NCBI GenBank assembly: GCA_002434305.1
Contig: DJJU01000006.1
Coordinates: 868,001-932,000 of the forward strand
Origin: Alicycliphilus sp. UBA6560
Lineage (GTDB): Bacteria > Pseudomonadota > Gammaproteobacteria > Burkholderiales > Burkholderiaceae_C
Reading direction: 5' to 3'
Length of the DNA: 64,000 nucleotides
Within the stretch, counting starts at the first letter, position 1. The number at the start of each line of letters is the position of its first letter. The position numbers and the translations under genes are program-made. Shown here one piece after another: positions 1 to 7,028 of the stretch. The notes under the pieces are model-generated. The model was not told the origin of the DNA and searched no databases. It was given only the letters and a program-made list of their open reading frames with translations.

Positions 1-407
1 TAGGCCAGGCCATTGCCTTGCAGCCGGCCGATCATGGACAGCATCTGCGGCACGTATTCGGTGGCGCGCGGCTCGTGCGTGGGACGCTCTATCCCTAAGG
101 CATCGGCGTCCTGGTGCAGCGCGTCGATCATGCGGTCGGTCAGGCCGCGGACGCTCTCGCCGTTCTCGACGGCGCGGCGGATGATCTTGTCGTCAATGTC
201 GGTGATGTTGCGCACGTAGGTCACGGCATAGCCGCTGGCGCGCAGCCAGCGCTGCACCACGTCAAAGGCGATCATGGAGCGCGCATGGCCCAGGTGGCAC
301 AGGTCGTAGACGGTCATGCCGCAGACGTACATGCGCACGTGGCCGGGTTGCAGGGGGGCAAAGTCCACGAGCGCACGCGACAGCGTGTTGTAGATACGCA
401 AGCTCAT
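1..407 (-). CDS. cysS: Cysteinyl-tRNA synthetase, N-terminal part (cut by window edge)
   Basis: Charges tRNA-Cys with cysteine in the cytoplasm. About 135 codons are present; the rest lies left of the window. Reading from ATG at 405-407 gives the start of a class I synthetase core: Cys29 in MYVCGMTVYD (a zinc ligand in this family), the HIGH-type motif HLGH at residues 38-41, and VTYVRNITDIDDKII, a block characteristic of CysS. A purine-rich GGAG does not precede the ATG closely. The next gene, a TPR protein, is divergent across 190 bases. The identification is firm; nothing can be said about the C-terminal KMSKS loop. Confidence 0.95.
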   Translation of the reverse strand, partial: MSLRIYNTLSRALVDFAPLQPGHVRMYVCGMTVYDLCHLGHARSMIAFDVVQRWLRASGYAVTYVRNITDIDDKIIRRAVENGESVRGLTDRMIDALHQDADALGIERPTHEPRATEYVPQMLSMIGRLQGNGLA

Positions 408-597
408 GCAGGAGTGAAGAAATGTGGGGGAAGTCGGGGCGGGCTCCAGGGCCCGGCGGCGGGCGGCCCGCGGGGCCGGCCGGTGTGGCCGCTCGCCACG
501 GCCTGTGGCCCCTTCGCTACAATCGGCGGCAGTATAAGCCCGCCCCGCCCTCGCTTCGGCGCGCGGGTTTTCCTCTTTCACCAGCCGCTTTGCCCGC

Positions 598-1149
598 ATG
601 ACGCCTGCCCGCCGCCCTGCCTCCCGATCCCTGTGCCGGCTGGCCCTGGCGGCCCTGCTGCTGGCCGGCGGTGCGCAGGCACAGCAAGCCGCCCCCACCA
701 CCTACAACGACGTGCAGCAGTTGCTGAAGGCCGGCAAGGCCGCCCAGGCGCTGCCGCAGCTGGACGCCCGCCTGGCTGCCGCCCCGCGCGACCCGCAGCT
801 GCGCTTTCTGCGCACCGTGGCGCTGACCGACCTGGGTCGCCAGGACGAGGCCATCGCCGCCCTGGTGGACCTGACCGAAACCTATCCCGAGCTGCCCGAG
901 CCCTACAACAACCTGGCCGTGCTGTACGCCGCCCAGGGCGAGCTGGACAAGGCGCGCGAGGCGCTGGAGCAGGCCGTGCGCGCCCGCCCCGACTACGGCG
1001 TGGCCTACGAGAACCTGGGCGACATCTACGCTCGCCTGGCCCGCCGCGCCTATACGCGCGCCGGCGAGCTGTCGCCCCAGCTGGCCAAGTCGGTGGCGCC
1101 GCGTCTGGCCCTGCTGCGCGACCTGCTGACGCCGGCCGCCGGCCGCTGA
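598..1149 (+). CDS. Exported TPR-repeat protein
   Basis: A 183-residue protein with an N-terminal signal peptide (LCRLALAALLLAGGAQAQQ, cleavage probably after AQA near residue 28). The mature part is built of helical tetratricopeptide-like units from about residue 35 to 150, such as EPYNNLAVLYAAQGELDKAREALEQA. TPR proteins act as scaffolds or partners; the substrate is not predictable. It precedes two cyclophilin genes, so a role in periplasmic protein handling is possible but only inferred from position. A TACAAT -10-like hexamer lies at 518-523 with no clear -35 partner. No good ribosome binding site is visible before the ATG. Confidence 0.85.
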   Translation: MTPARRPASRSLCRLALAALLLAGGAQAQQAAPTTYNDVQQLLKAGKAAQALPQLDARLAAAPRDPQLRFLRTVALTDLGRQDEAIAALVDLTETYPELPEPYNNLAVLYAAQGELDKAREALEQAVRARPDYGVAYENLGDIYARLARRAYTRAGELSPQLAKSVAPRLALLRDLLTPAAGR

Positions 1150-1224
1150 GGCCTTTTGTCGGGCGCCGCCGCGGCGGCCTGCCCGCTCCATTCACCTTTT
1201 TTACGCGACCCCAAGGAGCGCTTC

Positions 1225-1809
1225 ATGATTTCCAGAAGAAAAACGGCTCTAGCCCTTGCCAGTCTTGCGCTGGCAGCTATCACTAACGTAGCAGGCGCGC
1301 AGACGGCCGACCCGCAGGTCAAGCTAACCACGTCCCTGGGCGACATCGTGGTGCAGCTCGATCCGGCCCGCGCGCCGGCCACCGTGGCCAACTTCGTGCA
1401 GTACGTGAAGGATGGGCACTACAACGGCACCGTTTTCCACCGCGTGATGGACGGCTTCATGATCCAGGGCGGCGGCTTCACGCCCGAGATGCAGCAAAAG
1501 CCCACCCGCGCGCCCATCAAGCTGGAGGCCGGCAACGGCCTGAAGAACGACAAATACACCATCGCCATGGCGCGCACGTCCAACCCGGACTCGGCCACCT
1601 CGCAGTTCTTCATCAACGTGGTCAACAACGACATGCTCAACGCGCCCAAGCCCGACGGCCACGGCTATGCCGTGTTCGGCAAGGTGATCGAGGGCCAGGC
1701 GGTGGTGGACAAGATCAAGGCCGTACCCACGGGCAACCGCGGCGGCCACCAGAACGTGCCGACCACGCCCGTCGTCATCCAGTCGGCCACCCTGGTCGGC
1801 GGCAAGTAG
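1225..1809 (+). CDS. ppiA: Periplasmic cyclophilin-type peptidylprolyl isomerase
   Basis: Catalyses cis-trans isomerisation of Xaa-Pro bonds in exported proteins. The ATG at 1225 is chosen because AAGGAG lies 7 bases upstream; the frame is open further upstream without support. The 194-residue product has a signal peptide (MISRRKTALALASLALAA.., cleavage near AGA|Q at 24-25) and a full cyclophilin domain with the active-site block FHRVMDGFMIQGGGF and the conserved SQFFINVV. Codons 6-19 of the signal peptide coincide with a copy of the dispersed 45-base repeat in reverse orientation (1236-1282), which is otherwise intergenic. The gene sits 29 bases before the cytoplasmic paralogue. Confidence 0.95.
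   Translation: MISRRKTALALASLALAAITNVAGAQTADPQVKLTTSLGDIVVQLDPARAPATVANFVQYVKDGHYNGTVFHRVMDGFMIQGGGFTPEMQQKPTRAPIKLEAGNGLKNDKYTIAMARTSNPDSATSQFFINVVNNDMLNAPKPDGHGYAVFGKVIEGQAVVDKIKAVPTGNRGGHQNVPTTPVVIQSATLVGGK
1236..1282 (-). repeat. Dispersed repeat copy 1, inside the ppiA signal peptide
   Basis: Read on the minus strand it runs TGATAGCTGCCAGCGC, a variable centre, then GGGCTAGAGCCGTTTTTCTT, closely matching the copy at 13005-13050. It lies fully within coding sequence, unlike most other copies. Confidence 0.85.
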
Positions 1810-1838
1810 CCCATAGCAACCCCTGAAAGGACACCTCC

Positions 1839-2381
1839 ATGAGCAACACCACCAACCCGGAAGTCGAGCTGCACGTCACCATCACCGAGGGCGACACCGT
1901 CTCCAACGGCGTCATCACGCTCGAGCTGGACGCGCAGAACGCGCCCAAGTCCACGCAGAACTTCATGGACTACGTGAACCAGGGCTTCTATGACGGCACG
2001 GTGTTCCACCGCGTCATCAAGGGCTTCATGATCCAGGGCGGCGGCTTCACGCCCGACATGAAGCAAAAGCCCACTGGCAACCCCATCGAGAACGAGGCCG
2101 CCAACGGCCTGAAGAACGACAAGTACACCGTCGCCATGGCGCGCACGGGCGACCCGCACAGCGCCACCGCCCAGTTCTTCATCAACGTGGTGGACAACGC
2201 CTTCCTGAACCACACCTCGCCCTCGCCCCAGGGCTGGGGCTACGCCGTGTTCGGCCGCGTGACCAAGGGCCAGGACGTGGTGGACGCCATCAAGAAGGTG
2301 CGCACCACGCGCAAGGGCTTTCATGACGACGTGCCGTTCGACTCCGTGGTGATCGACAAGGCCGTCGCCGTCCAGGGCTGA
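1839..2381 (+). CDS. ppiB: Cytoplasmic cyclophilin-type peptidylprolyl isomerase
   Basis: A 180-residue cyclophilin with no signal peptide, so it acts in the cytoplasm. The catalytic block FHRVIKGFMIQGGGF, the loop TGNPIENEAANGLKNDKYTVAMAR and AQFFINVVDN are intact. AAAGGA stands about 9 bases before the ATG. It follows ppiA by 29 bases and is strongly similar to it, which suggests an old tandem duplication in which one copy gained an export signal. Probably cotranscribed with ppiA and with lpxH downstream. Confidence 0.95.
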   Translation: MSNTTNPEVELHVTITEGDTVSNGVITLELDAQNAPKSTQNFMDYVNQGFYDGTVFHRVIKGFMIQGGGFTPDMKQKPTGNPIENEAANGLKNDKYTVAMARTGDPHSATAQFFINVVDNAFLNHTSPSPQGWGYAVFGRVTKGQDVVDAIKKVRTTRKGFHDDVPFDSVVIDKAVAVQG

Positions 2382-2394
2382 TCCGTCTGCTGAC

Positions 2395-3180
2395 GTGACG
2401 CCTGCCGCCGCGCCCGCAGCCGCCGAGCTAGCCGCTCCGCCCGGCTGGCGCGCGGTGGACTGCCTGTCCGACCTGCACCTGGAGGCCGAGGTGCCGCAGA
2501 CGCTGGCGCTGCTGCAGGGCCACCTGCAGGCCACGCCGGCCGACGCGGTGTTCATCCTGGGTGACCTGTTCGAGGTCTGGGTGGGCGATGACGCCATCGA
2601 CGAGCCCGGCAGCTTCGAGGCGCAGGCCTGCGAGGTGCTGCGCCAGGCGGCGCAGCGCCTGCCGCTGTACTTCATGCACGGCAACCGTGACTTCCTGGTG
2701 GGCCCGGCGTTCGCCCGGCACACCGGCGTCACGCTGCTGCCCGACCCCACGGTGCTGGCCCTCGCCGGGCGCCGCTGGCTGCTGACGCATGGCGATGCCC
2801 TGTGCCTGGACGACGTGCAGTACCAGCGCTTTCGCGCGCTCTCGCGCCACCCGACCTGGCAGGCCCAGCTGCTGGCGCGCCCCTTGGCCGAGCGCCGCGC
2901 CACGGGCCGCAGCGCCCGCGCCGACAGCCAGGCGCGCAAGGACGCCGGCACCGCCGTTTATGCCGACGTGGACCCGGGCGCCGCCCTGGCCTGGCTGCTG
3001 GCCGCGCGCGCCGACGCACTGATCCACGGCCACACCCACCTGCCCGCCGACCACGCGCTGGGCCCCGCCGGCACGCGCCATGTGCTCACCGACTGGGAGC
3101 CGGCCGCCTCGCCGCCGCGCGCTGGCGTGCTGCGCCTGACGGCCCAGGGCAGCCACCGCCTGCCCCTGGCACGGCCCTGA
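2395..3180 (+). CDS. lpxH: UDP-2,3-diacylglucosamine diphosphatase
   Basis: Hydrolyses UDP-2,3-diacylglucosamine to lipid X and UMP in lipid A synthesis, at the inner face of the cytoplasmic membrane. The 261-residue product starts at GTG 2395 and has the calcineurin-type metallophosphatase set in order: SDLHLE at 25-30, GDLFEVWVGDD near 56-66, GNRDF near 96, THGD near 130 and HGHTH near 210. About 15 residues at the N-terminus are Ala/Pro-rich and extend beyond the E. coli protein. It lies 13 bases after ppiB, an arrangement that is common in this group. Confidence 0.93.
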   Translation: MTPAAAPAAAELAAPPGWRAVDCLSDLHLEAEVPQTLALLQGHLQATPADAVFILGDLFEVWVGDDAIDEPGSFEAQACEVLRQAAQRLPLYFMHGNRDFLVGPAFARHTGVTLLPDPTVLALAGRRWLLTHGDALCLDDVQYQRFRALSRHPTWQAQLLARPLAERRATGRSARADSQARKDAGTAVYADVDPGAALAWLLAARADALIHGHTHLPADHALGPAGTRHVLTDWEPAASPPRAGVLRLTAQGSHRLPLARP

Positions 3181-3184
3181 CGCT

Positions 3185-4027
3185 GTGGCCCTCCCCTCCT
3201 GGCTGCGGCGGCTGGCGTACCGGGTGCGCCGCACCGTCGCGCCGGTGCCCGACATTCCGGCGCAGCTGTGGCTGCAGACCCTGCAGCGCCACCCTTTCAT
3301 GGCCCGGCTGCCGCTGCATGACCAGGGCAAGCTGCGCGTGCTCAGTGCGCTGTTCTTGCAGCGCAAGCAGTTCACCGGCGCGCACGGGCTGGTGGTGACC
3401 GACGCCATGGCCGTGTCCATCGCCGCGCAGGCCTGCCTGCCGCTGCTGCACTGGGGCGAGCCGGCCCGGGCACTGGCCTGGTACGACGACTTCGTGGGCA
3501 TCGTGGTGCACCCGGCCGAGGCCGTGGCCCGGCGCCAGGCCACCGACGAAGCCGGCATAGTGCACCAGTACGACGAAGTGCTGCTGGGCGAGGCCATGCA
3601 GGGCGGCCCGGTCATGCTGAGCTGGCCGGCCGTGGACGCGGCCGGCCGGCCGGGCGCCCAGGACGGCGGCCTGGCCACCAGCGTGGTCATCCACGAGTTC
3701 GTGCACAAGATCGACATGCAGGGCGGCGAGGCCGACGGCTGCCCTCCCCTGCCGCCCGGCTTCATGGGCGCGGCCAGCAACCGCGCCGCGCGCGAGGCCT
3801 GGCGCGCAGCCTGGCAGCCGGCCTATGAGCACTTCCGGGAGCAGGTCATCATCGCCGAGCGCTTCGGCGGCGCCCTGCCCTGGCTGGATGCCTACGGCGC
3901 CACGGCGCCGGCCGAGTTCTTCGCCGTGGCCTGCGAGGCCTGGTTCGTGCACCGCGAGCGCTTCGGGCAGGAATTCCCCACCCTGGCGCCGGTGCTGCAG
4001 GCGTTCTTCCAGCCGCAGGGCGGCTAG
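3185..4027 (+). CDS. mtfA: Zinc-dependent peptidase of the M90/MtfA family
   Basis: A 280-residue protein with the motif VIHEFVHKIDM, giving HEFVH at residues 170-174, as in E. coli MtfA, which binds the regulator Mlc and is a cytosolic aminopeptidase in that species. Upstream conserved parts include LSWPAVDAAGR, and downstream YGATAPAEFFAVACEAWF, which in the family supplies the third zinc ligand region. The GTG start at 3185 follows the lpxH stop by 4 bases, so the two are translationally close. The last 4 bases overlap the end of the convergent DUF3014 gene. The target protein in this organism is unknown. Confidence 0.9.
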   Translation: MALPSWLRRLAYRVRRTVAPVPDIPAQLWLQTLQRHPFMARLPLHDQGKLRVLSALFLQRKQFTGAHGLVVTDAMAVSIAAQACLPLLHWGEPARALAWYDDFVGIVVHPAEAVARRQATDEAGIVHQYDEVLLGEAMQGGPVMLSWPAVDAAGRPGAQDGGLATSVVIHEFVHKIDMQGGEADGCPPLPPGFMGAASNRAAREAWRAAWQPAYEHFREQVIIAERFGGALPWLDAYGATAPAEFFAVACEAWFVHRERFGQEFPTLAPVLQAFFQPQGG

Positions 4028-4920
4028 TTGGCTGGACGCACGCCCGTGGCCACCCGGGCGCGCAGGGTGGTCATCACGGCCTTCAGCCGCCGGGCGTTGT
4101 CCGGGCCCATGCGCAGCAGCATCTTCTGCCCGCTGCTCAGCGCCTGCAGCTTCGGGTCGGCGAATTCATAGCGCACCCAGGGACGGGTGGAGGCCACCTC
4201 GCCCTCCACGCGCGTCAGCTGCACCGCCAGCGGCTGGCCTGGCTCGGGCGTGGCCAGCAGGTGGTCCAGCACGGCGACCAGCCGGTCGTTGAAGTAGCGG
4301 CCGGGGTAGCCCAGCTCCTCGTAGGCGGACTGGAACAGCGGGTACAGCCGGGCGTAGAGCTTGACGGCCGCGTCCTGCGGCACGCTCTCGGCCAGGGCGA
4401 CGAAGGCGCGGTAGCGGCCGGCGTTGTCCGCGGCGATGGTCTGCGTCTGCGCGTCGGGCGGGCCGTCCACGGCGAAGCGACCCGCCGTCGGCTGCACCGG
4501 CCACAGGCGGACGCTGGCCTGCGGGCGCGCCAGGTTGTCCACCGTGGCCACGGCGCGGTGCACGAAACCGTCCAGTTGCAGCCAGGTGGCCGCCTGCTGC
4601 GCGCCCAGCAGGCCTTCAAGGGCCTGGCGCACGGCGTCGTCGGACTGCGCCAGCGGTGGCAGCTGGGCATCGGCCTCGCCCAGCGCGTCGACCGGGTGGT
4701 GCAGCGCCGGCTCGGCGGGCGCAGAAGCCACTGGCTCGGCGGGCGCCGCCGCCGGTGCGGGGACGTCAGCCTGCGGTGCCGGAGCCTGGGCGGGCCGCAG
4801 CCACAGCCACCAGACTGCGCCGGCCAGGGCGGCCAGCACGACCAGCACTGCTATCAGCCGTGCGGCGCCCGAAGGCGGGGGCGGGGCCAGCGGCGGGCCG
4901 GAACGGGCGCGTGGGGGCAT
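4024..4920 (-). CDS. DUF3014 domain protein, membrane anchored
   Basis: A 298-residue protein with one N-terminal transmembrane helix (AARLIAVLVVLAALAGAVWW, about residues 19-38) followed by an Ala/Pro-rich linker to about residue 75 and a globular DUF3014-type domain (QALEGLLGAQ, YPLFQSAYEELGYPGRYFNDRLVAVLDHLL). It is likely held in the inner membrane with the domain in the periplasm. Function is unknown in the family. It converges on mtfA with a 4-base overlap and has a dispersed repeat about 90 bases upstream. Confidence 0.85.
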   Translation of the reverse strand: MPPRARSGPPLAPPPPSGAARLIAVLVVLAALAGAVWWLWLRPAQAPAPQADVPAPAAAPAEPVASAPAEPALHHPVDALGEADAQLPPLAQSDDAVRQALEGLLGAQQAATWLQLDGFVHRAVATVDNLARPQASVRLWPVQPTAGRFAVDGPPDAQTQTIAADNAGRYRAFVALAESVPQDAAVKLYARLYPLFQSAYEELGYPGRYFNDRLVAVLDHLLATPEPGQPLAVQLTRVEGEVASTRPWVRYEFADPKLQALSSGQKMLLRMGPDNARRLKAVMTTLRARVATGVRPAN

Positions 4921-5012
4921 GGGAACTCCTTGTCACTTCTGGTCCATGGGCCGGTCGGCCCAGCCTTCATGCGACCGGCGCGGGCGGCGGATGTTCCTGC
5001 CACTCCTGTTTT

Positions 5013-5056
5013 AATAGCTGCCAGCGCTTATCCAGCAAGGGTTAGAGGCCTATTTG
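5013..5056 (+). repeat. Dispersed repeat copy 2
   Basis: AATAGCTGCCAGCGCTTA, short spacer, GGGTTAGAGGCC and a T-rich tail, in the gap between the hydrolase 3' end and the DUF3014 gene 5' end. Both neighbours are on the minus strand, so this copy points against transcription. Confidence 0.9.
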
Positions 5057-5079
5057 GCTTGAAGCCGTCGCGGAGGCAC

Positions 5080-5979
5080 TCAGCGCGCCCCAGCCTCCAG
5101 CGCCTGCAGCAGCGCGGCGTGAAAGGCGTGCGGCCGCTCGAACTGCACCCAGTGCCCCGCCTGCTCGATCAGCGCCAGTCCGCGGAAATCCGGCGTGGCC
5201 TGCTCGTAGGCGCCCTGCAGCGCGGCGATCCATTCGCGGTACAGCGCGTCGGTGGCGCCGTAGATAGCGTGCACCGGGCACGGCACGTGCGCCAGCGCCC
5301 GGGCCAGGGCGCCGGTGTGCGCCAGGCGGCGGCGCGGCATGCGGTCGCGCAGCACGTTGGCCACATGCAGGCCCAGGGCCAGGCCTTCTTCGGTGTCGAT
5401 CAGGGCGGGATCCTGCAGCATCAGCGCGGCCAGGTTGTAACGGTGCGCCGCCAGCTGCCCGGGTGCCTCCAGGTGGCGCCAGGCCTTGAGCACGAACTGC
5501 CGCGAGGGCACCACGCCCATGGCCGGCGCGCCCACCAGCACCAGCTGGCGTGCCAGGCGCGGGTGCGCGGCCAGCAGCAGGCCGGCCGTCAGCCCGCCAA
5601 AGGAAAAGCCCACCAGGTCGCACGGCCGATTACCGAAGAGCTGGCGCAGGCCCTGGGCCAGCGGCTCGACCACGGCGTCGGCGTCGGCGCCCTGGGGCGG
5701 CGAGGCGGAGTCGCCAAAGCCCGGCAAATCGGGCACCCAGACGGTGCGGCCGGCCTGGACCAGCGCGCCGATGTTGCGCACCCAATGCGTCCAGCTGCCG
5801 CTGCCGCCATGCAGCAGCACCAGCGGCGGTGTCACCTCTGTGCCCGCGCCCTCCCCCCAGACGTGCCAGACCAGCTCGCCATCGCCGCAGGGCGTGGCCA
5901 GGCGGCGCGCCTGCCGCTGCAGGGCGGTGACAGCGGGCGGCGTGGGCAGGGTGGCCGGCGTGGGCAGCGGCGCACTCAC
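5080..5979 (-). CDS. Alpha/beta-fold hydrolase
   Basis: A 299-residue serine hydrolase. The oxyanion region LLHGGSGSWTHW, the nucleophile elbow GFSFGG and the C-terminal catalytic His in EQAGHWVQFE are all present, as is the acid near YGATDALY. The substrate is not predictable; the cap region (QFVLKAWRHLEAPGQLAAHRYNLAALML) resembles ester hydrolases. The start is taken as GTG at 5977-5979, which overlaps the aroQ stop in a GTGA; the frame stays open further upstream but only inside aroQ. It is probably cotranscribed and translationally coupled with aroQ. Confidence 0.85.
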   Translation of the reverse strand: MSAPLPTPATLPTPPAVTALQRQARRLATPCGDGELVWHVWGEGAGTEVTPPLVLLHGGSGSWTHWVRNIGALVQAGRTVWVPDLPGFGDSASPPQGADADAVVEPLAQGLRQLFGNRPCDLVGFSFGGLTAGLLLAAHPRLARQLVLVGAPAMGVVPSRQFVLKAWRHLEAPGQLAAHRYNLAALMLQDPALIDTEEGLALGLHVANVLRDRMPRRRLAHTGALARALAHVPCPVHAIYGATDALYREWIAALQGAYEQATPDFRGLALIEQAGHWVQFERPHAFHAALLQALEAGAR

Positions 5980-6422
5980 CACCGGGCCAACCCGTCGATG
6001 GCCAGCACGTAGCCCTGCACGCCGAAGCCGCACAGCACGGCGCGCGCCGCGGCGGACAGGTAGGAATGGTGGCGGAAGGCCTCGCGCGCGTGCACGTTGC
6101 TGATGTGCAGCTCCACCAGGGGCACGCCCGTGCCCTTGACGGCGTCCAGCAGGGCCACGCTGGTGTGGGTATAGGCGCCGGCGTTCAGCACCAGGCCGGC
6201 CAGCCGGCCGTCGGCATGCAGGCGCCCGGCCTCGTGCACCCAGTCCACGAGCTCGCCCTCGTGGTTGCTCTGGCGGAATTCCAGGCCCAGCCCGTGCCGA
6301 TCGCAGGCCTGGCGGCACAGCTGCTGCACGTCGGCCAGGGTGTGGGCGCCGTAGATGTGCGGCTCGCGCGTACCCAGCAGGTTCAGGTTGGGGCCGTTGA
6401 GGACGAAGACGGTTTTGCTCAT
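5976..6422 (-). CDS. aroQ: Type II 3-dehydroquinate dehydratase
   Basis: Dehydrates 3-dehydroquinate to 3-dehydroshikimate, third step of the shikimate pathway. The 148-residue length is the usual size. The signature VLNGPNLNLLGTREPHIYG gives the catalytic Tyr24, followed by SNHEGELVDWVHEA, NAGAYTHTSVAL and ELHISNVHAREAFRHHSYLS with the catalytic His region. Transcribed leftward together with the hydrolase gene that overlaps its stop codon. Confidence 0.96.
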   Translation of the reverse strand: MSKTVFVLNGPNLNLLGTREPHIYGAHTLADVQQLCRQACDRHGLGLEFRQSNHEGELVDWVHEAGRLHADGRLAGLVLNAGAYTHTSVALLDAVKGTGVPLVELHISNVHAREAFRHHSYLSAAARAVLCGFGVQGYVLAIDGLARW

Positions 6423-6468
6423 GGACGCGGCGCGGCGGCTACGGGGAAGGGCCGATTATGCGGGCCAT

Positions 6469-6491
6469 AAAAAAGCGGCCCCAAGGGCCGC
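6469..6491 (-). terminator. Rho-independent terminator
   Basis: On the minus strand a 7-bp stem GCGGCCC / GGGCCGC with a 3-base loop is followed by six T residues. It lies 22 bases past the stop of the Tyr/Pro-rich protein gene and separates it from aroQ. Confidence 0.85.
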
Positions 6492-6512
6492 TGCATCGAG
6501 CGGGGCGCTGGC

Positions 6513-6854
6513 TCAGCGCCAGTCGCGACGGTGCCTGTGGTGGCTGTGTCCATGTCCACGGCCGTGGCCGCGGTAATAGCCGACCGGCGGCGCCACCACG
6601 ACGGGAGGTGCGTAGTACACGGGACGGGGTGCGCGGTATACCGGTGGCGCATAGACCACCGGAGGGGGCGCGTAGTACACCGGTGCCGGCGGGGTGTAGT
6701 AGACGGGGGCGGCATTGCCTGCGCCGATGACGACGCCGGGAACCCCCACTCCCACGGACCAGTACACGTCGCTGCGCGCCTGCGCAGCGCCGGCCCCTAC
6801 CAACAGGGCCAGGCCTACGCCGGCGGCGGCAAACCAAGAGCGAGTTGCGGTCAT
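6513..6854 (-). CDS. Exported Tyr/Pro/Val-rich low-complexity protein
   Basis: A 113-residue protein with a signal peptide (WFAAAGVGLALLVGAGAAQA, cleavage near residue 26). The mature part holds a Gly/Val-rich stretch, then at least eight variants of the unit VYYAPP or VYRAP (about residues 48-90), and ends in a His/Arg/Gly tail (YRGHGRGHGHSHHRHRRDWR). Similar small exported proteins occur in Comamonadaceae without known function; the Tyr/Pro repeats and basic His-rich tail suggest a surface-associated or metal-binding role, but this is inference. It has its own terminator. Confidence 0.8.
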   Translation of the reverse strand: MTATRSWFAAAGVGLALLVGAGAAQARSDVYWSVGVGVPGVVIGAGNAAPVYYTPPAPVYYAPPPVVYAPPVYRAPRPVYYAPPVVVAPPVGYYRGHGRGHGHSHHRHRRDWR

Positions 6855-7016
6855 GACGACTCTCCTATGAAGGCGGCCGTGCCGCCAGGCTCAAAACAAA
6901 AAATGGGCGCTTTGCAGTCATAACGCACGAGATGCCACAAAGGATGGCACAAATGTCGCCTTTTCTTGTTTCCGCATGTAGGGGTGCGCGTCACCGCGTG
7001 TAACCGGTGCGCCGCC

Positions 7017-7022
7017 TAGAAT
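7017..7022 (+). promoter_or_regulatory. Candidate -10 element of glnS
   Basis: TAGAAT lies 6 bases before the glnS ATG. If used, transcription would start at or next to the start codon, giving a leaderless message. No convincing -35 is seen, so this is tentative. Confidence 0.35.
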
Positions 7023-7028
7023 CGCGGG

